Positions 25,682 through 34,383 of a DNA stretch of 64,000 nucleotides are shown in pieces. Position numbers and translations under genes: made by a program. Below the pieces are notes generated by a model, which saw nothing but the letters and a program-made list of their open reading frames with translations, was not told where the DNA came from and did not search any database. Source of the DNA: Pseudomonas sp. 6D_7.1_Bac1 (GTDB lineage Bacteria > Pseudomonadota > Gammaproteobacteria > Pseudomonadales > Pseudomonadaceae); contig NZ_JANLNW010000052.1 of NCBI RefSeq assembly GCF_025465945.1, forward strand, positions 248,001-312,000, given 5' to 3'. The number at the start of each line of letters is the position of its first letter. Position 1 is the first letter of the stretch.

Positions 25682-25819
25682 ATTGGGTGTGCTTAGGAAA
25701 CGGCTGCCTGTCCACCCGGTATGAATCCAGGCTCGGCCCCAAGGCAACCCTTCAGTCGTCGAGATGCAGCGAAACGCATTCCCTTGACGGCCAAAGGACA
25801 GCCCTGGAGTCCAACACAT

Positions 25820-27361
25820 TTACTTCAGGTTTTTCAGTACGGTGGCAAGTACCTCACCGCTACGTACCTGTTCGGTGACACTCATCATGTCCGAATAGAA
25901 TGCACGATCGTTGTCGGCTACCGGGACTCGGCTACGTACCAGATCATATACCGCCTTGGTGACGCTGGAGGCCTTGTGTACATCATGGAAGTCCAACGCC
26001 TGACATCCCACCAGCAGTTCAATCGCCAGCACTGACTCCAGTTTTTCGGAAACCTTGTAAGCCTTGATGGCGGCGTTGTAAGCGAGGCTGACCAGATCCT
26101 CCTGGTTACCGCAGGTCGAGAAGCTGTCGACAGAGGAGGGGAACGATAGCGTCTTCATTTCCGCGTACAGGCCAGCCGCCGTGTATTGAAGGATCATGTA
26201 CCCGCTGTTAAGGCCCGGGTTGCGCACCAGGAACGCCGGCATTTCACTGAAGTGCGAATTGACCATACGGTCGATACGGCGCTCGGAAATCTTCGCCAGG
26301 TTGGCCAGTGCCACGCATAACGAATCCGCTGACATGCCGATGTAGCTGCCGTCGAAGTTGGCGCCGGAGATGGCAATGCCGTCACCGTCGTCAAGCGGGT
26401 AGATGATCGGGTTGTCACCCGAGGAGTGAATTTCGTTCTCGATATTTTCCCGGGCGTGATCGATGAATCTTTTCGAAGCACCATGCACCTGAGGAATGGC
26501 GCGCAGGCTATAGGCGTCCTGAAGCCGGTAGTCGATGTTTTCGGCGATCAGCTGACTGTCGTGCAGCATCGCCCTTATATCCCTGGCGGTTTGCGCCTGC
26601 TCTTTGTGTGCTTTGACCGAGTGATAACGAGGGTCGAATGCGCGAATCGTGCCCTTTAACACTTCAAGCGAAAGAGCCGCGGCGACGTCGGCCAGCGAGG
26701 CGGTCTGCATGGCGTTGTAAAGTGCCAGAATGGCGATGGCGGTCACCGACATGGTGCCATTGAGCATGGCCAGGCCTTCTTTGCACTGCAGGTCTGTTGG
26801 TTGCAGGCCGACCTGTTTAAGCGCGGTGGCGCCATCCACCCATTCACCGCCATTGACCCTGGCTTGGCCTTCGCCTAGCAGTACCAATGCCAGGTGCCCC
26901 TCGACTGCCAAATACCCCACCGAACCTTCGCCTGGCGCAAACGGCACTACTTCGTTGTTGAGCAGGCCGGCAATCAGCTCCAACAACTCCAGGCGCACCC
27001 CCGAAAAGCCTTTGCCAAGGCTGACCAGAATCATCAACTGGATAGCACGAACCTGTTCACGCTTGAGCGGCTCACCCACTGCGACGGCGTGGGAGCGCAC
27101 GATGTTGATCTGAAGCTCCTTGGCATTCTGCGGCGAAATCACATGCCGAACGTTATCGCCGAACCCCGTGGTCACACCATAGACCAAGCGATTCTCATCG
27201 AGGAAACGCTCGACCAAACCACGGGACTTTTTCACGCGGTTCTTGTAAGTCTCGGAAAACGACACCCTGGCTGAATAACGGGATACAGCTACGAACTCTT
27301 CGATGGAAGGTTCTCTATCGCCGAGGACGACCTGAGTGATCTGCTGAGGATGAGCTTTCAT
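25820..27361 (-). CDS. MIO-less histidine ammonia-lyase homologue, copy 2
   Basis: 513-aa HAL/PAL homologue, closer to HutH than copy 1 in places: YGVTTGFGDN, RSHAVAVGEP, LLNGTMSVTA-type asparagine motif, QDAYSLRAIPQVHGA, ISGANFDG, NQEDLVSLA, LAIE. The MIO tripeptide is again missing: GEGSVGYLAVEGHL, with Tyr150 in place of Ala-Ser-Gly-Asp. The start at 27361 has GGGAG six bases upstream. It is divergent from a LysR gene and lacks the sigma-54/HutC block of copy 1, so it is probably controlled separately by that LysR protein. The two copies are strongly diverged, suggesting related but different substrates, or an A/B subunit pair. Confidence 0.85.
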   Translation of the reverse strand: MKAHPQQITQVVLGDREPSIEEFVAVSRYSARVSFSETYKNRVKKSRGLVERFLDENRLVYGVTTGFGDNVRHVISPQNAKELQINIVRSHAVAVGEPLKREQVRAIQLMILVSLGKGFSGVRLELLELIAGLLNNEVVPFAPGEGSVGYLAVEGHLALVLLGEGQARVNGGEWVDGATALKQVGLQPTDLQCKEGLAMLNGTMSVTAIAILALYNAMQTASLADVAAALSLEVLKGTIRAFDPRYHSVKAHKEQAQTARDIRAMLHDSQLIAENIDYRLQDAYSLRAIPQVHGASKRFIDHARENIENEIHSSGDNPIIYPLDDGDGIAISGANFDGSYIGMSADSLCVALANLAKISERRIDRMVNSHFSEMPAFLVRNPGLNSGYMILQYTAAGLYAEMKTLSFPSSVDSFSTCGNQEDLVSLAYNAAIKAYKVSEKLESVLAIELLVGCQALDFHDVHKASSVTKAVYDLVRSRVPVADNDRAFYSDMMSVTEQVRSGEVLATVLKNLK

Positions 27362-27529
27362 TGCGAACTCCCGAGAAACGAAATGATTGGGGTGCTGGGC
27401 CGACCGAGCCATCGCCCGATTGAGCGTGCGAGAAGACTAAAGCGATTTTAAAATGAAGAAAATATGGCAATTTCTGTCAAATTTACTAGAATTTCTAAAC
27501 TTAAATGCTTTCGAGACCTTCACATCGCC

Positions 27530-28492
27530 ATGAGTCGCTTACCGCCCTTACGAGCCCTCCAAATATTTGAAACCGTCGGTCACTGCGGCGGTATATCCCA
27601 AGCCGCAAAGCGACTGAACATCTCTGTGGGCGCGGTGAGTCAGCAGATGAAGTTGCTTGATGAGGCGCTGGGCATGAGCTTGACGATCAAGGAGGGACAG
27701 CGCTTGCGGCTGAACGCCATTGGCCAGCGTTTTCATGCGCGGTGTTCTATAGCATTTGAAGAGTTGAGAGCCGCCGTTTCCGAAGTAGAGAGGTCGAAAA
27801 ACCCCAACAATTTGTATGTCAGTGGCCTGCCTTCTCTCATGACCAAGTGGCTGGCGCCTCTCACCTACGAATGGCAGCATGAGGATGGTGATCTCGACAT
27901 CTATCTGGATGGCACGCTGGCGGACACTTTGGAGGAGGAAAACGCAGATTTTCGTATCGGTTATGGCGAGCCTGTCCACTATGCCGGGCATAGCGTTGTA
28001 CTGTTCCGCGATTGTGTGGTGCCGGCATGTTCACCGACGCTTTTAGGTCATCCAGGCCATGTGGAGCATGCCGGTGACCTGCTTCAACACCCGCTTATCC
28101 GTATCGATTCGCGGCCGAAATTTGATTCACCCCCCTCTTGGGCCGAATGGTTTGAGCTAGAGGGTGTCGCCGTCGAGCAGGCAATTGCCATACGTCGCAG
28201 TTTTTCTTCGTCCAGCATGGCTATTCAAGCCGCTATCGATCACCAAGGCATAGTACTGGCGCAGTTTTCGATGATTGCCCGTGACATCGATGAAGGGCGC
28301 TTGATCATTCCTTGGCAGCGAGCCATGCCTCTTCCTTCGCCGTATTACCTGAGTTGGCACCCTAATACTTTGCAGAAAACGCAATGTCGGGCATTTCAAC
28401 GCTGGCTGATTGGCCGAGGGAGAGCACAAGAGGAAATTACTGATTCCTTGATCCAACGTGATGTTTTTCACGCCGGGGTGTCGTCGAGTTAA
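27530..28492 (+). CDS. LysR-family regulator (GcvA-like)
   Basis: 320-aa LysR protein. N-terminal HTH: LPPLRALQIFETVGHCGGISQAAKRLNISVGAVSQQMKLLDEAL, with the PPLRAL opening seen in GcvA-type regulators; the effector domain follows (LYVSGLPSLMTKWLAPLTYEW). The ATG at 27530 begins the conserved HTH; the frame upstream is not needed. It faces lyase copy 2 across 168 AT-rich bases and is the natural candidate to control it. Confidence 0.9.
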   Translation: MSRLPPLRALQIFETVGHCGGISQAAKRLNISVGAVSQQMKLLDEALGMSLTIKEGQRLRLNAIGQRFHARCSIAFEELRAAVSEVERSKNPNNLYVSGLPSLMTKWLAPLTYEWQHEDGDLDIYLDGTLADTLEEENADFRIGYGEPVHYAGHSVVLFRDCVVPACSPTLLGHPGHVEHAGDLLQHPLIRIDSRPKFDSPPSWAEWFELEGVAVEQAIAIRRSFSSSSMAIQAAIDHQGIVLAQFSMIARDIDEGRLIIPWQRAMPLPSPYYLSWHPNTLQKTQCRAFQRWLIGRGRAQEEITDSLIQRDVFHAGVSSS

Positions 28493-28603
28493 CAGACCTT
28501 CCAGTCAGCGCTCAACGGGTCTGGTGTTTGCATTTGCTTGCATCGTCGGCTCCTTGGAAGTGTCAAAGCTGCTCACTACGTATGAGCAGCTGCTTCCTGG
28601 AGC

Positions 28604-28795
28604 TTAAATCTCCTTAACCGGCGTCCCCCCCTCAACCCCCTTGATCAACTCAATCACATGCAAACAATCCGCCTTGTTCACATACGATTCCCCACTGGCA
28701 ACCGTCTCGTGATTACCCGCCCTCAACCGCCAGCGCCACTGCCCTTTGCCGGTGCTCGGGGTGCCCTTCGATTGCCTATAAATCTCAAAATACAT
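28604..28795 (-). CDS. DUF1508 (YegP-like) small protein
   Basis: 63-aa protein with one DUF1508 unit: YFEIYRQSKG, then WRWRLRAGNHETVASGESYVNKADCLHVIELIKG. This resembles the YegP repeat (FVLKAGNGETILTSE-like). Function unknown. It is a single gene between the LysR gene and the glycosyltransferase operon; 277 non-coding bases follow to its right, in which I see nothing definite. Confidence 0.75.
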   Translation of the reverse strand: MYFEIYRQSKGTPSTGKGQWRWRLRAGNHETVASGESYVNKADCLHVIELIKGVEGGTPVKEI

Positions 28796-29072
28796 TCAGC
28801 TCGCTCCATGCGATTAGTTATTGCGACATCCTGTGTGGCGCATTGAAGCAAGCCTAGCGGAGCTGGGTTTTTTGGCTATCGGGCATTTGTTTCTAATAGT
28901 TTGAAGGTGTTTCCTACAGCGCATCCGAGCCTCGAGTGAATGGCCAAAACCGCCGCAGTTTCGCCCTTGCATCACCTTCCGGGCTCCTGCTTAATACGAC
29001 TCGGCTCATGGCGCTGAAAATCAGTCGGCGACCGAAGATTGTAGAAAAATCACTATAAAAAAGAGCAATCAA

Positions 29073-30041
29073 TTGACTCATCAGCATGGAACGCAACTGG
29101 CCGAGCATGTGGAGCTGTCGCTCGTCATCCCGGTGTTCAACGAAGCGGCCACTATCGATTTGTTCATCGCGCGGATTACTGACGTCTTCAAGGATGAGGC
29201 GCTGGTCGGTCTGGAGATGGTGTTCGTCAATGACGGCAGTACCGACACCACGCTGGATCTGCTTCTGGAGCGCCAGAGGACTGATCCGCGTGTTCGCATC
29301 GTCGATCTGAGTCGCAACTTCGGCAAGGAAGCGGCATTGACCGCCGGCCTGCAGACTGCCACCGGCCAGGTGGTAGTGCCTATCGACGTCGATCTGCAGG
29401 ATCCTCCGCAAGTCATCCTTCAGATGATTGCCCGTTGGCGTGAAGGCTATGAAGTGGTGCTGGGTCATCGTGTGAGTCGCAACAACGATTCCTGGGCCAA
29501 GCAAACTTCGGCCAGTTGGTTTTACCGCCTGCACAACAAAATTTCTGATCAACCTCTGCCCAAGGATGTCGGTGATTTCCGGCTCATGGACCGCTGCGTG
29601 ATCGATGCCTTGCAGACCTTGCCGGAGTCCCGGCGTTTCATGAAAGGTTTGTTCGCCTGGGTCGGGTTTCGGACCACCCATGTCGATTACGAGCGGCCGG
29701 AGCGGGTGGCGGGGGAATCCAAGTTTAACGGCTGGCGCTTGTGGAATTTCGCGCTGGAAGGCATCACCAGTTTCAGTACCGACCCGCTCAAGGTCTGGAC
29801 CTATCTGGGGTTGTTCGTGTCCGTGGTTTCTTTCTCGTTCGCCACGTTCATTGTGTTGCGCACGCTATTTACCGGGGTCGATGTCCCGGGCTACGCCTCG
29901 CTGATGGTGGCCGTCACCTTTCTGGGGGGCCTGCAACTGATTGGCATCGGGGTGCTGGGTGAGTACTTGGGCCGAACCTACATCGAATCAAAGCGCCGCC
30001 CGGTTTATCTGGTGCGGCGTGTCTATAACGCCAAGGACTGA
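29073..30041 (+). CDS. Bactoprenol-type glycosyltransferase (GtrB/ArnC/DPMS family)
   Basis: 322-aa GT2 enzyme with two C-terminal membrane helices. N-terminal LSLVIPVFNEAATIDLF, FVNDGSTDTTLD, DLSRNFGKEAALTAGL and DVDLQDPP (metal-binding) match GtrB, which moves a sugar from UDP- or GDP-sugar to undecaprenyl phosphate. No ATG fits in frame; the TTG at 29073 with AAGAG upstream is the likely start. First gene of a four-gene unit whose last two junctions overlap. Confidence 0.9.
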   Translation: MTHQHGTQLAEHVELSLVIPVFNEAATIDLFIARITDVFKDEALVGLEMVFVNDGSTDTTLDLLLERQRTDPRVRIVDLSRNFGKEAALTAGLQTATGQVVVPIDVDLQDPPQVILQMIARWREGYEVVLGHRVSRNNDSWAKQTSASWFYRLHNKISDQPLPKDVGDFRLMDRCVIDALQTLPESRRFMKGLFAWVGFRTTHVDYERPERVAGESKFNGWRLWNFALEGITSFSTDPLKVWTYLGLFVSVVSFSFATFIVLRTLFTGVDVPGYASLMVAVTFLGGLQLIGIGVLGEYLGRTYIESKRRPVYLVRRVYNAKD

Positions 30042-30044
30042 ACC

Positions 30045-30755
30045 ATGGATCTCAAGGAAACCGACATCCTCGGTTCAAGCATTGACCAGCACTGGTATTA
30101 CTTGTCAAAAGCGGCGGCGACGACGCGTCTGCTGGGCAATACCCCAGTTAAAAAGATTCTCGATGTAGGTGCCGGTTCAGGGTTCTTTTCCCATCATTTA
30201 CTGGCCCGGACAGCTGCCACCGAGGCCTGGTGCGTGGACATCAGTTACGACGCGGACTCGGAAGCCACAACCGCCGGTAAACCGGTGCACTACCGGCGTT
30301 CGATCGATTCGGTGGACGCCGATCTAGTGCTGCTGATGGACGTGCTGGAGCATGTCGATGACGACGTCGGGTTGCTCAAGGCCTACGTCGATAAAGTCCC
30401 GTCCGGTAGCCGTTTCCTGATGACGGTGCCGGCGTTCCAGTTTCTCTGGAGCGGGCACGATGACTTTCTTGAACACAAACGCCGCTACACCCTGGCGCAA
30501 CTGGAAACGGTGGCCAGTGACGCCGGGTTGACGGTGAAGCAAGGGGCTTACTATTTCGGTGCGGTGTTCCCGATTGCGGCGATGCTGCGGCTGTTGCCCA
30601 AAGGCACACAACGTTCACCGCCGCGCTCGCAACTCAAGCAGCATCATCCGCTGGTCAATACGCTGCTGAAGACCTTGTGCAGTATCGAACTTCCGTTCAT
30701 GGGCGCGAACCGCCTGGCCGGTCTGACGGTGTTTGTCCTGGCCCAGAAGCCGTGA
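30045..30755 (+). CDS. SAM-dependent methyltransferase
   Basis: 236-aa class I methyltransferase. Motif I is ILDVGAGSGFFSHHLL; post-I CVDISYDA; the acidic strand LVLLMDVLEHVDDDVGLLKAYVDKVPSGSRFLMTVPAF follows. It begins 4 bases after the glycosyltransferase and overlaps the GtrA gene by four bases (GTGA). In this context it may methylate the lipid-linked sugar or the acceptor glycan; this is inference. Confidence 0.88.
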   Translation: MDLKETDILGSSIDQHWYYLSKAAATTRLLGNTPVKKILDVGAGSGFFSHHLLARTAATEAWCVDISYDADSEATTAGKPVHYRRSIDSVDADLVLLMDVLEHVDDDVGLLKAYVDKVPSGSRFLMTVPAFQFLWSGHDDFLEHKRRYTLAQLETVASDAGLTVKQGAYYFGAVFPIAAMLRLLPKGTQRSPPRSQLKQHHPLVNTLLKTLCSIELPFMGANRLAGLTVFVLAQKP

Positions 30756-31138
30756 CGTCAGCCGAAAAGTCAGCCCTGATCAAGCGTGGCCTGCGTTTTG
30801 CCGTGACCGGGTTGTTCGTCACGGCCCTTCATGCAGTGGTGGCCGTGCTGTTCATCAACTACGTACTGGCGCTGCCACCCATTGCCAACGGCGTGGCATT
30901 TGCTGTGGCGACCGTGGTTTCTTACGTGGTCAACACGACCTGGAGCTTTTCCAGTCGATTACACGGCCGGACGCTGATGCGCTTCATGATGGTTTCGGGC
31001 GCCGGTTTTTTGCTGGCGATGCTGGTGGCCTGGGCCGCGCAAATGGCCGGGCTTCATTATTTGCTGGGGATCGTCGCCGTAGCGCTGACCATTCCGGCAT
31101 TCACCTTTGTTTTGCATAATTTCTGGACGTATCGATGA
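30752..31138 (+). CDS. GtrA-family membrane protein
   Basis: 128-aa protein with four membrane helices: FAVTGLFVTALHAVVAVLF, IANGVAFAVATVVSYVVNTTWSF, LMRFMMVSGAGFLLAMLVAWAA and LLGIVAVALTIPAFTFVLHNFWTYR. GtrA proteins are proposed to flip bactoprenol-linked glucose or act with GtrB. The GTG at 30752 overlaps the methyltransferase stop codon, and the end overlaps the next gene by ATGA. Confidence 0.9.
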   Translation: MTSAEKSALIKRGLRFAVTGLFVTALHAVVAVLFINYVLALPPIANGVAFAVATVVSYVVNTTWSFSSRLHGRTLMRFMMVSGAGFLLAMLVAWAAQMAGLHYLLGIVAVALTIPAFTFVLHNFWTYR

Positions 31139-33240
31139 AGTTTTCTGGAAAGCGCCTGGCAATCTCGATGTTGCCTGTTCTCATGGGGATTCTGGCGTTT
31201 TTAATCGTTGTCGGCCCTCGGGCATTGAACCCGATGAACATCGCCTGGCTGGATGGTGGGGACCCGGCGACCCATTACCTTGGTTGGGTTTTTTTCAGGA
31301 ATGCACCCTGGTCGTTTCCGCTGGGGCTCAATCCGTCCTATGGGTTGGAGCTGGGTAACGCCGTCATATTCTCGGATTCAAATCCGCTGTTTGCGTTGAT
31401 CTTCAAACCCTTTGCTGCGCTGCTTCCCGAGCCTTTCCAGTATTTCGGTCTCTGGTTTCTGACGTGTTTCATTCTCCAGAGCTGGTTTGCCTGGAAGCTG
31501 ATGGGGCTGGTCACCGCCAATGTGACATTGCGCCTGCTGGGCGCGGGGTTGTTTCTCTTCACCCCTGCGATGATTGCTCGATTGGGTATACACCTGTCCC
31601 TGGCGGGCCATTTTCTGATTCTGGCCGCCGTGTACCTGGCCTTGCGCCCCTATACCGACAAGCGCCGCCTGGCCTGGGGCGCGCTGTTGGCTACAACGGC
31701 ACTGGTGCATGCCTACCTGTTGGCAATGGTCGCGCTGATCTGGATTGCCGATCTCGTGGCTAAAACCTTACAACGTCACCTGACGCTGCCCAAGGCGTTG
31801 ATCGAGCTGGTTGGCTTGTTTCTTCTGGTCAGCTTGTGCTGCTGGCAGGCCGGCTATTTCAGTGTTGGAGGCAGTGGCGTAGGCACGCTCGGTTATGGGT
31901 TGTTTCGCGCGAATGTGCTGACGTTCTTCGATGCCGGCAGTTGGTCTTACGTACTCAACGCTATACCTGGCGCTCCGGGCGATAGTGAAGGTTTCGCGTT
32001 CCCTGGGCTGGGGGGCATTTTCCTGGGCATTTGCGCTTTACTGTTGATGCTGCAAGGTAACAGCAACGTTGTCGCAGCAGTGCGCAGACGACCGGTGTTA
32101 CTGATCGCTCTCTTGGGGCTTGCCCTGTTCGCTGTCTCCAATAAAGTCGGCATTGGTGCATTCGAGTTCGACTATCCGTTGCCTGAGTTCGTCGTTTCCA
32201 CCGCGGGTATTTTTCGGGCATCGGGGCGGATGATCTGGCCAGTCATGTATGTGGCGACCTTCGCCATCATCTATGTGGTTGTCCGCGGGCACACGCCGCG
32301 CACGGCGTTGGTGCTGTTAGCCATTGCTCTGGTGATCCAGGTGGCTGATACCCGGGCGGGCTGGGCGGGGGCGCGGAAAATCTTGATGGTTTCGCCGGCA
32401 CCGAAATGGAACACCCCGCTGGTTGACTCGTTTTGGCAGAGTGCGGCGTCGCACTATCAGAAGGTGCGCTGGGTTCGTCCGCAAAACCTTTCGGCCCAGT
32501 GGTTGACGCTGGCAGATTACGCGGGCACTCACCGTCTGGGGACGGATGCGGTCTATCTGGGCAGGGTGAGTACCGTGGCCGTAGAGGCGGCACAACGCAA
32601 GGCGGACCTGACTTTCGACTCCAGAAAGTATGACACCGACTCCCTGTATGTACTGGACGAGAGGGCGCTGCTCCAGGCGGCAGTCTCCCTCGACAGCAAC
32701 ACCGATGTTCTGGCCAGAATCGACGGTTTGAACGTACTGGCTCCAGGCTGGAAACAATGTGCCGATTGTCCCGCAGTCAATGCGGTCAATCCGCTGGATT
32801 TGATTCCATTGCTCAAGCAGAGTGAAAGGATGCCGTTCCAGACAGGGAGCCCGGCGACGGCCTATCTGGCAAAAGGCTGGTCTGCCAACGAACCGTGGGG
32901 GACCTGGTCAGAAGGTTCCGATGCGGAAATCATCCTGCGGCCCACGGCTGACGTGCATTCGCTGCTGCTCGAAACCACTGCCTTACTGGCCCCGACACAC
33001 CTGCGTCAGTCGTTGGAAGTTCGCGTCAATGAGGTTCGGGTCCTTGCCACCAGCCTGATCAAGCCAGAGGCGAACATGATTGAAATCGCCCTGCCAGCCG
33101 AGGTGAAAAAGCTCATCGCACAGCAGGGTGTGCTACGGATCCAGTTTCACTTGGCCAATGCAATCAGTCCGAGAGAGCTCGGCATGAGCGAGGATTCGCG
33201 CAAGCTGGCAATCGGGTTACAGGCGTTGACCGTGCAGTGA
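31135..33240 (+). CDS. Large membrane protein, probable glycosyltransferase (DUF6311-like)
   Basis: 701-aa protein. About the first 420 residues carry ten or more membrane helices and loop motifs WLDGGDPATHYLGWVFFRNAPW and EPFQYFGLWFLTCFILQSWFAWKL; the remaining 280 or so are soluble, probably periplasmic. The first periplasmic loop with Asp-rich GGDPATHY resembles GT-C fold enzymes that use polyprenyl-linked sugars. In the operon it would be the transferase that places the GtrAB-flipped sugar on a surface glycan. Assignment to DUF6311 is from memory of the pattern. Confidence 0.7.
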   Translation: MKFSGKRLAISMLPVLMGILAFLIVVGPRALNPMNIAWLDGGDPATHYLGWVFFRNAPWSFPLGLNPSYGLELGNAVIFSDSNPLFALIFKPFAALLPEPFQYFGLWFLTCFILQSWFAWKLMGLVTANVTLRLLGAGLFLFTPAMIARLGIHLSLAGHFLILAAVYLALRPYTDKRRLAWGALLATTALVHAYLLAMVALIWIADLVAKTLQRHLTLPKALIELVGLFLLVSLCCWQAGYFSVGGSGVGTLGYGLFRANVLTFFDAGSWSYVLNAIPGAPGDSEGFAFPGLGGIFLGICALLLMLQGNSNVVAAVRRRPVLLIALLGLALFAVSNKVGIGAFEFDYPLPEFVVSTAGIFRASGRMIWPVMYVATFAIIYVVVRGHTPRTALVLLAIALVIQVADTRAGWAGARKILMVSPAPKWNTPLVDSFWQSAASHYQKVRWVRPQNLSAQWLTLADYAGTHRLGTDAVYLGRVSTVAVEAAQRKADLTFDSRKYDTDSLYVLDERALLQAAVSLDSNTDVLARIDGLNVLAPGWKQCADCPAVNAVNPLDLIPLLKQSERMPFQTGSPATAYLAKGWSANEPWGTWSEGSDAEIILRPTADVHSLLLETTALLAPTHLRQSLEVRVNEVRVLATSLIKPEANMIEIALPAEVKKLIAQQGVLRIQFHLANAISPRELGMSEDSRKLAIGLQALTVQ

Positions 33241-33360
33241 ACCGGGCTGCCGGCTCTGCACTGCGCTCGGTCGACAATGTCGCTCAGTTGCGCGGGTGCG
33301 TAGACGCCGGCCCCCAGGCCTTTCTACACTGCTCCCAGTCTTGGGGACCGGGAGCCGCTG

Positions 33361-34299
33361 ATGAATCGCAATGAACTGCGTAAGGCCGACATCAATTTGA
33401 TGGTGGTGTTCGAGACGCTGATGCTTGAACGCAACGTGACGCGGGTGGCGGAGAAGCTGTTCCTCGGGCAACCGACCATCAGTTCGGCACTCAACCGTTT
33501 ACGCGCGATGTTCAACGACCCGTTGTTTATCCGGGTCGGCCACCGCATGGAACCGACGGCGCGAGCCGAGGAGCTGATTCAGTACCTCTCGCCGGCCCTG
33601 GATGCGTTGTCCTCTGCATTGAGCCTGACCCGCGACTTCGATCCTGCCAGCAGCACCATGACCTTTCGCATCGGTTTGTCCGATGACGTCGAATTCGGCT
33701 TGCTGCCGCCCCTGTTGCGCGCCTTGCGTCAGGAAGCGCCGCAAGTGGTGTTTGTGGTTCAGCATGTCGATTACTGGCGAATCCCGGACTTGCTGGCGTC
33801 CGGTGACATCACGGTCGGCATCAGCCAGACCCGCGGCCTGCCGGCCAATGCCAAGCGCAAACTGTTGCGACACATTCAGCCCTGCATACTGCGCGCCGAT
33901 GCCGCCGATACACCACTGACCCTCGACGAGTACTGTTCGCGGCCCCATGTGCTGGTCTCGCACACGGCCAATGTCAGCGGTTTTGCCGATGAGTGGCTGG
34001 CCGAGATCGGTCGCAAACGCCAAGTGGTGCTCTCGGTGCCACAATACAGTGCCTTGCCGGTCCTGCTGGCGGGGACTGACCTGATTGCCAGCCTGCCGGA
34101 CTACGCGGCGGCGGCGATGGCTGCCTCGGGCCAGTTGTTCAAGGAGCCGTTCCCGTTCAAAACGCCGACCCTGGACCTGTCCATGGTCTGGCTGAGTCAC
34201 GTGGATACCGACCCCGCCGAACGCTGGCTGCGCGCCCGGCTCGAAGCCTTTATGAGCGAGCGCGGTTTGTCCGAGACGCAGGGCGTCAAACTGCTCTGA
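33361..34299 (+). CDS. LysR-family regulator
   Basis: 312-aa LysR protein. HTH: RKADINLMVVFETLMLERNVTRVAEKLFLGQPTISSALNRLRAMFNDPLFIRVG, typical of the NodD/LeuO-like branch. Effector domain from about residue 95. It precedes ltrA by 84 bases in the same direction. Target unknown. Confidence 0.88.
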   Translation: MNRNELRKADINLMVVFETLMLERNVTRVAEKLFLGQPTISSALNRLRAMFNDPLFIRVGHRMEPTARAEELIQYLSPALDALSSALSLTRDFDPASSTMTFRIGLSDDVEFGLLPPLLRALRQEAPQVVFVVQHVDYWRIPDLLASGDITVGISQTRGLPANAKRKLLRHIQPCILRADAADTPLTLDEYCSRPHVLVSHTANVSGFADEWLAEIGRKRQVVLSVPQYSALPVLLAGTDLIASLPDYAAAAMAASGQLFKEPFPFKTPTLDLSMVWLSHVDTDPAERWLRARLEAFMSERGLSETQGVKLL

Positions 34300-34383
34300 C
34301 GGCCAGTACCGACACCTTGCCTGCTCGGTGTTGTACTGCTTTGCTCCATGCGTATTCCCGATGACTGACCGGAGACCCATCCC

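Larger units (their letters stand above)
25468..25686. repeat. Duplicated promoter block, copy B (lyase copy 1)
   Basis: Partner of the block at 23475-23695, about 2 kb away in direct orientation. It occupies most of the 415-base gap between the two lyase genes and drives the left-hand one. The remaining 133 bases (25687-25819), just after the stop codon of the right-hand lyase, show no gene or clear terminator. Confidence 0.9.
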
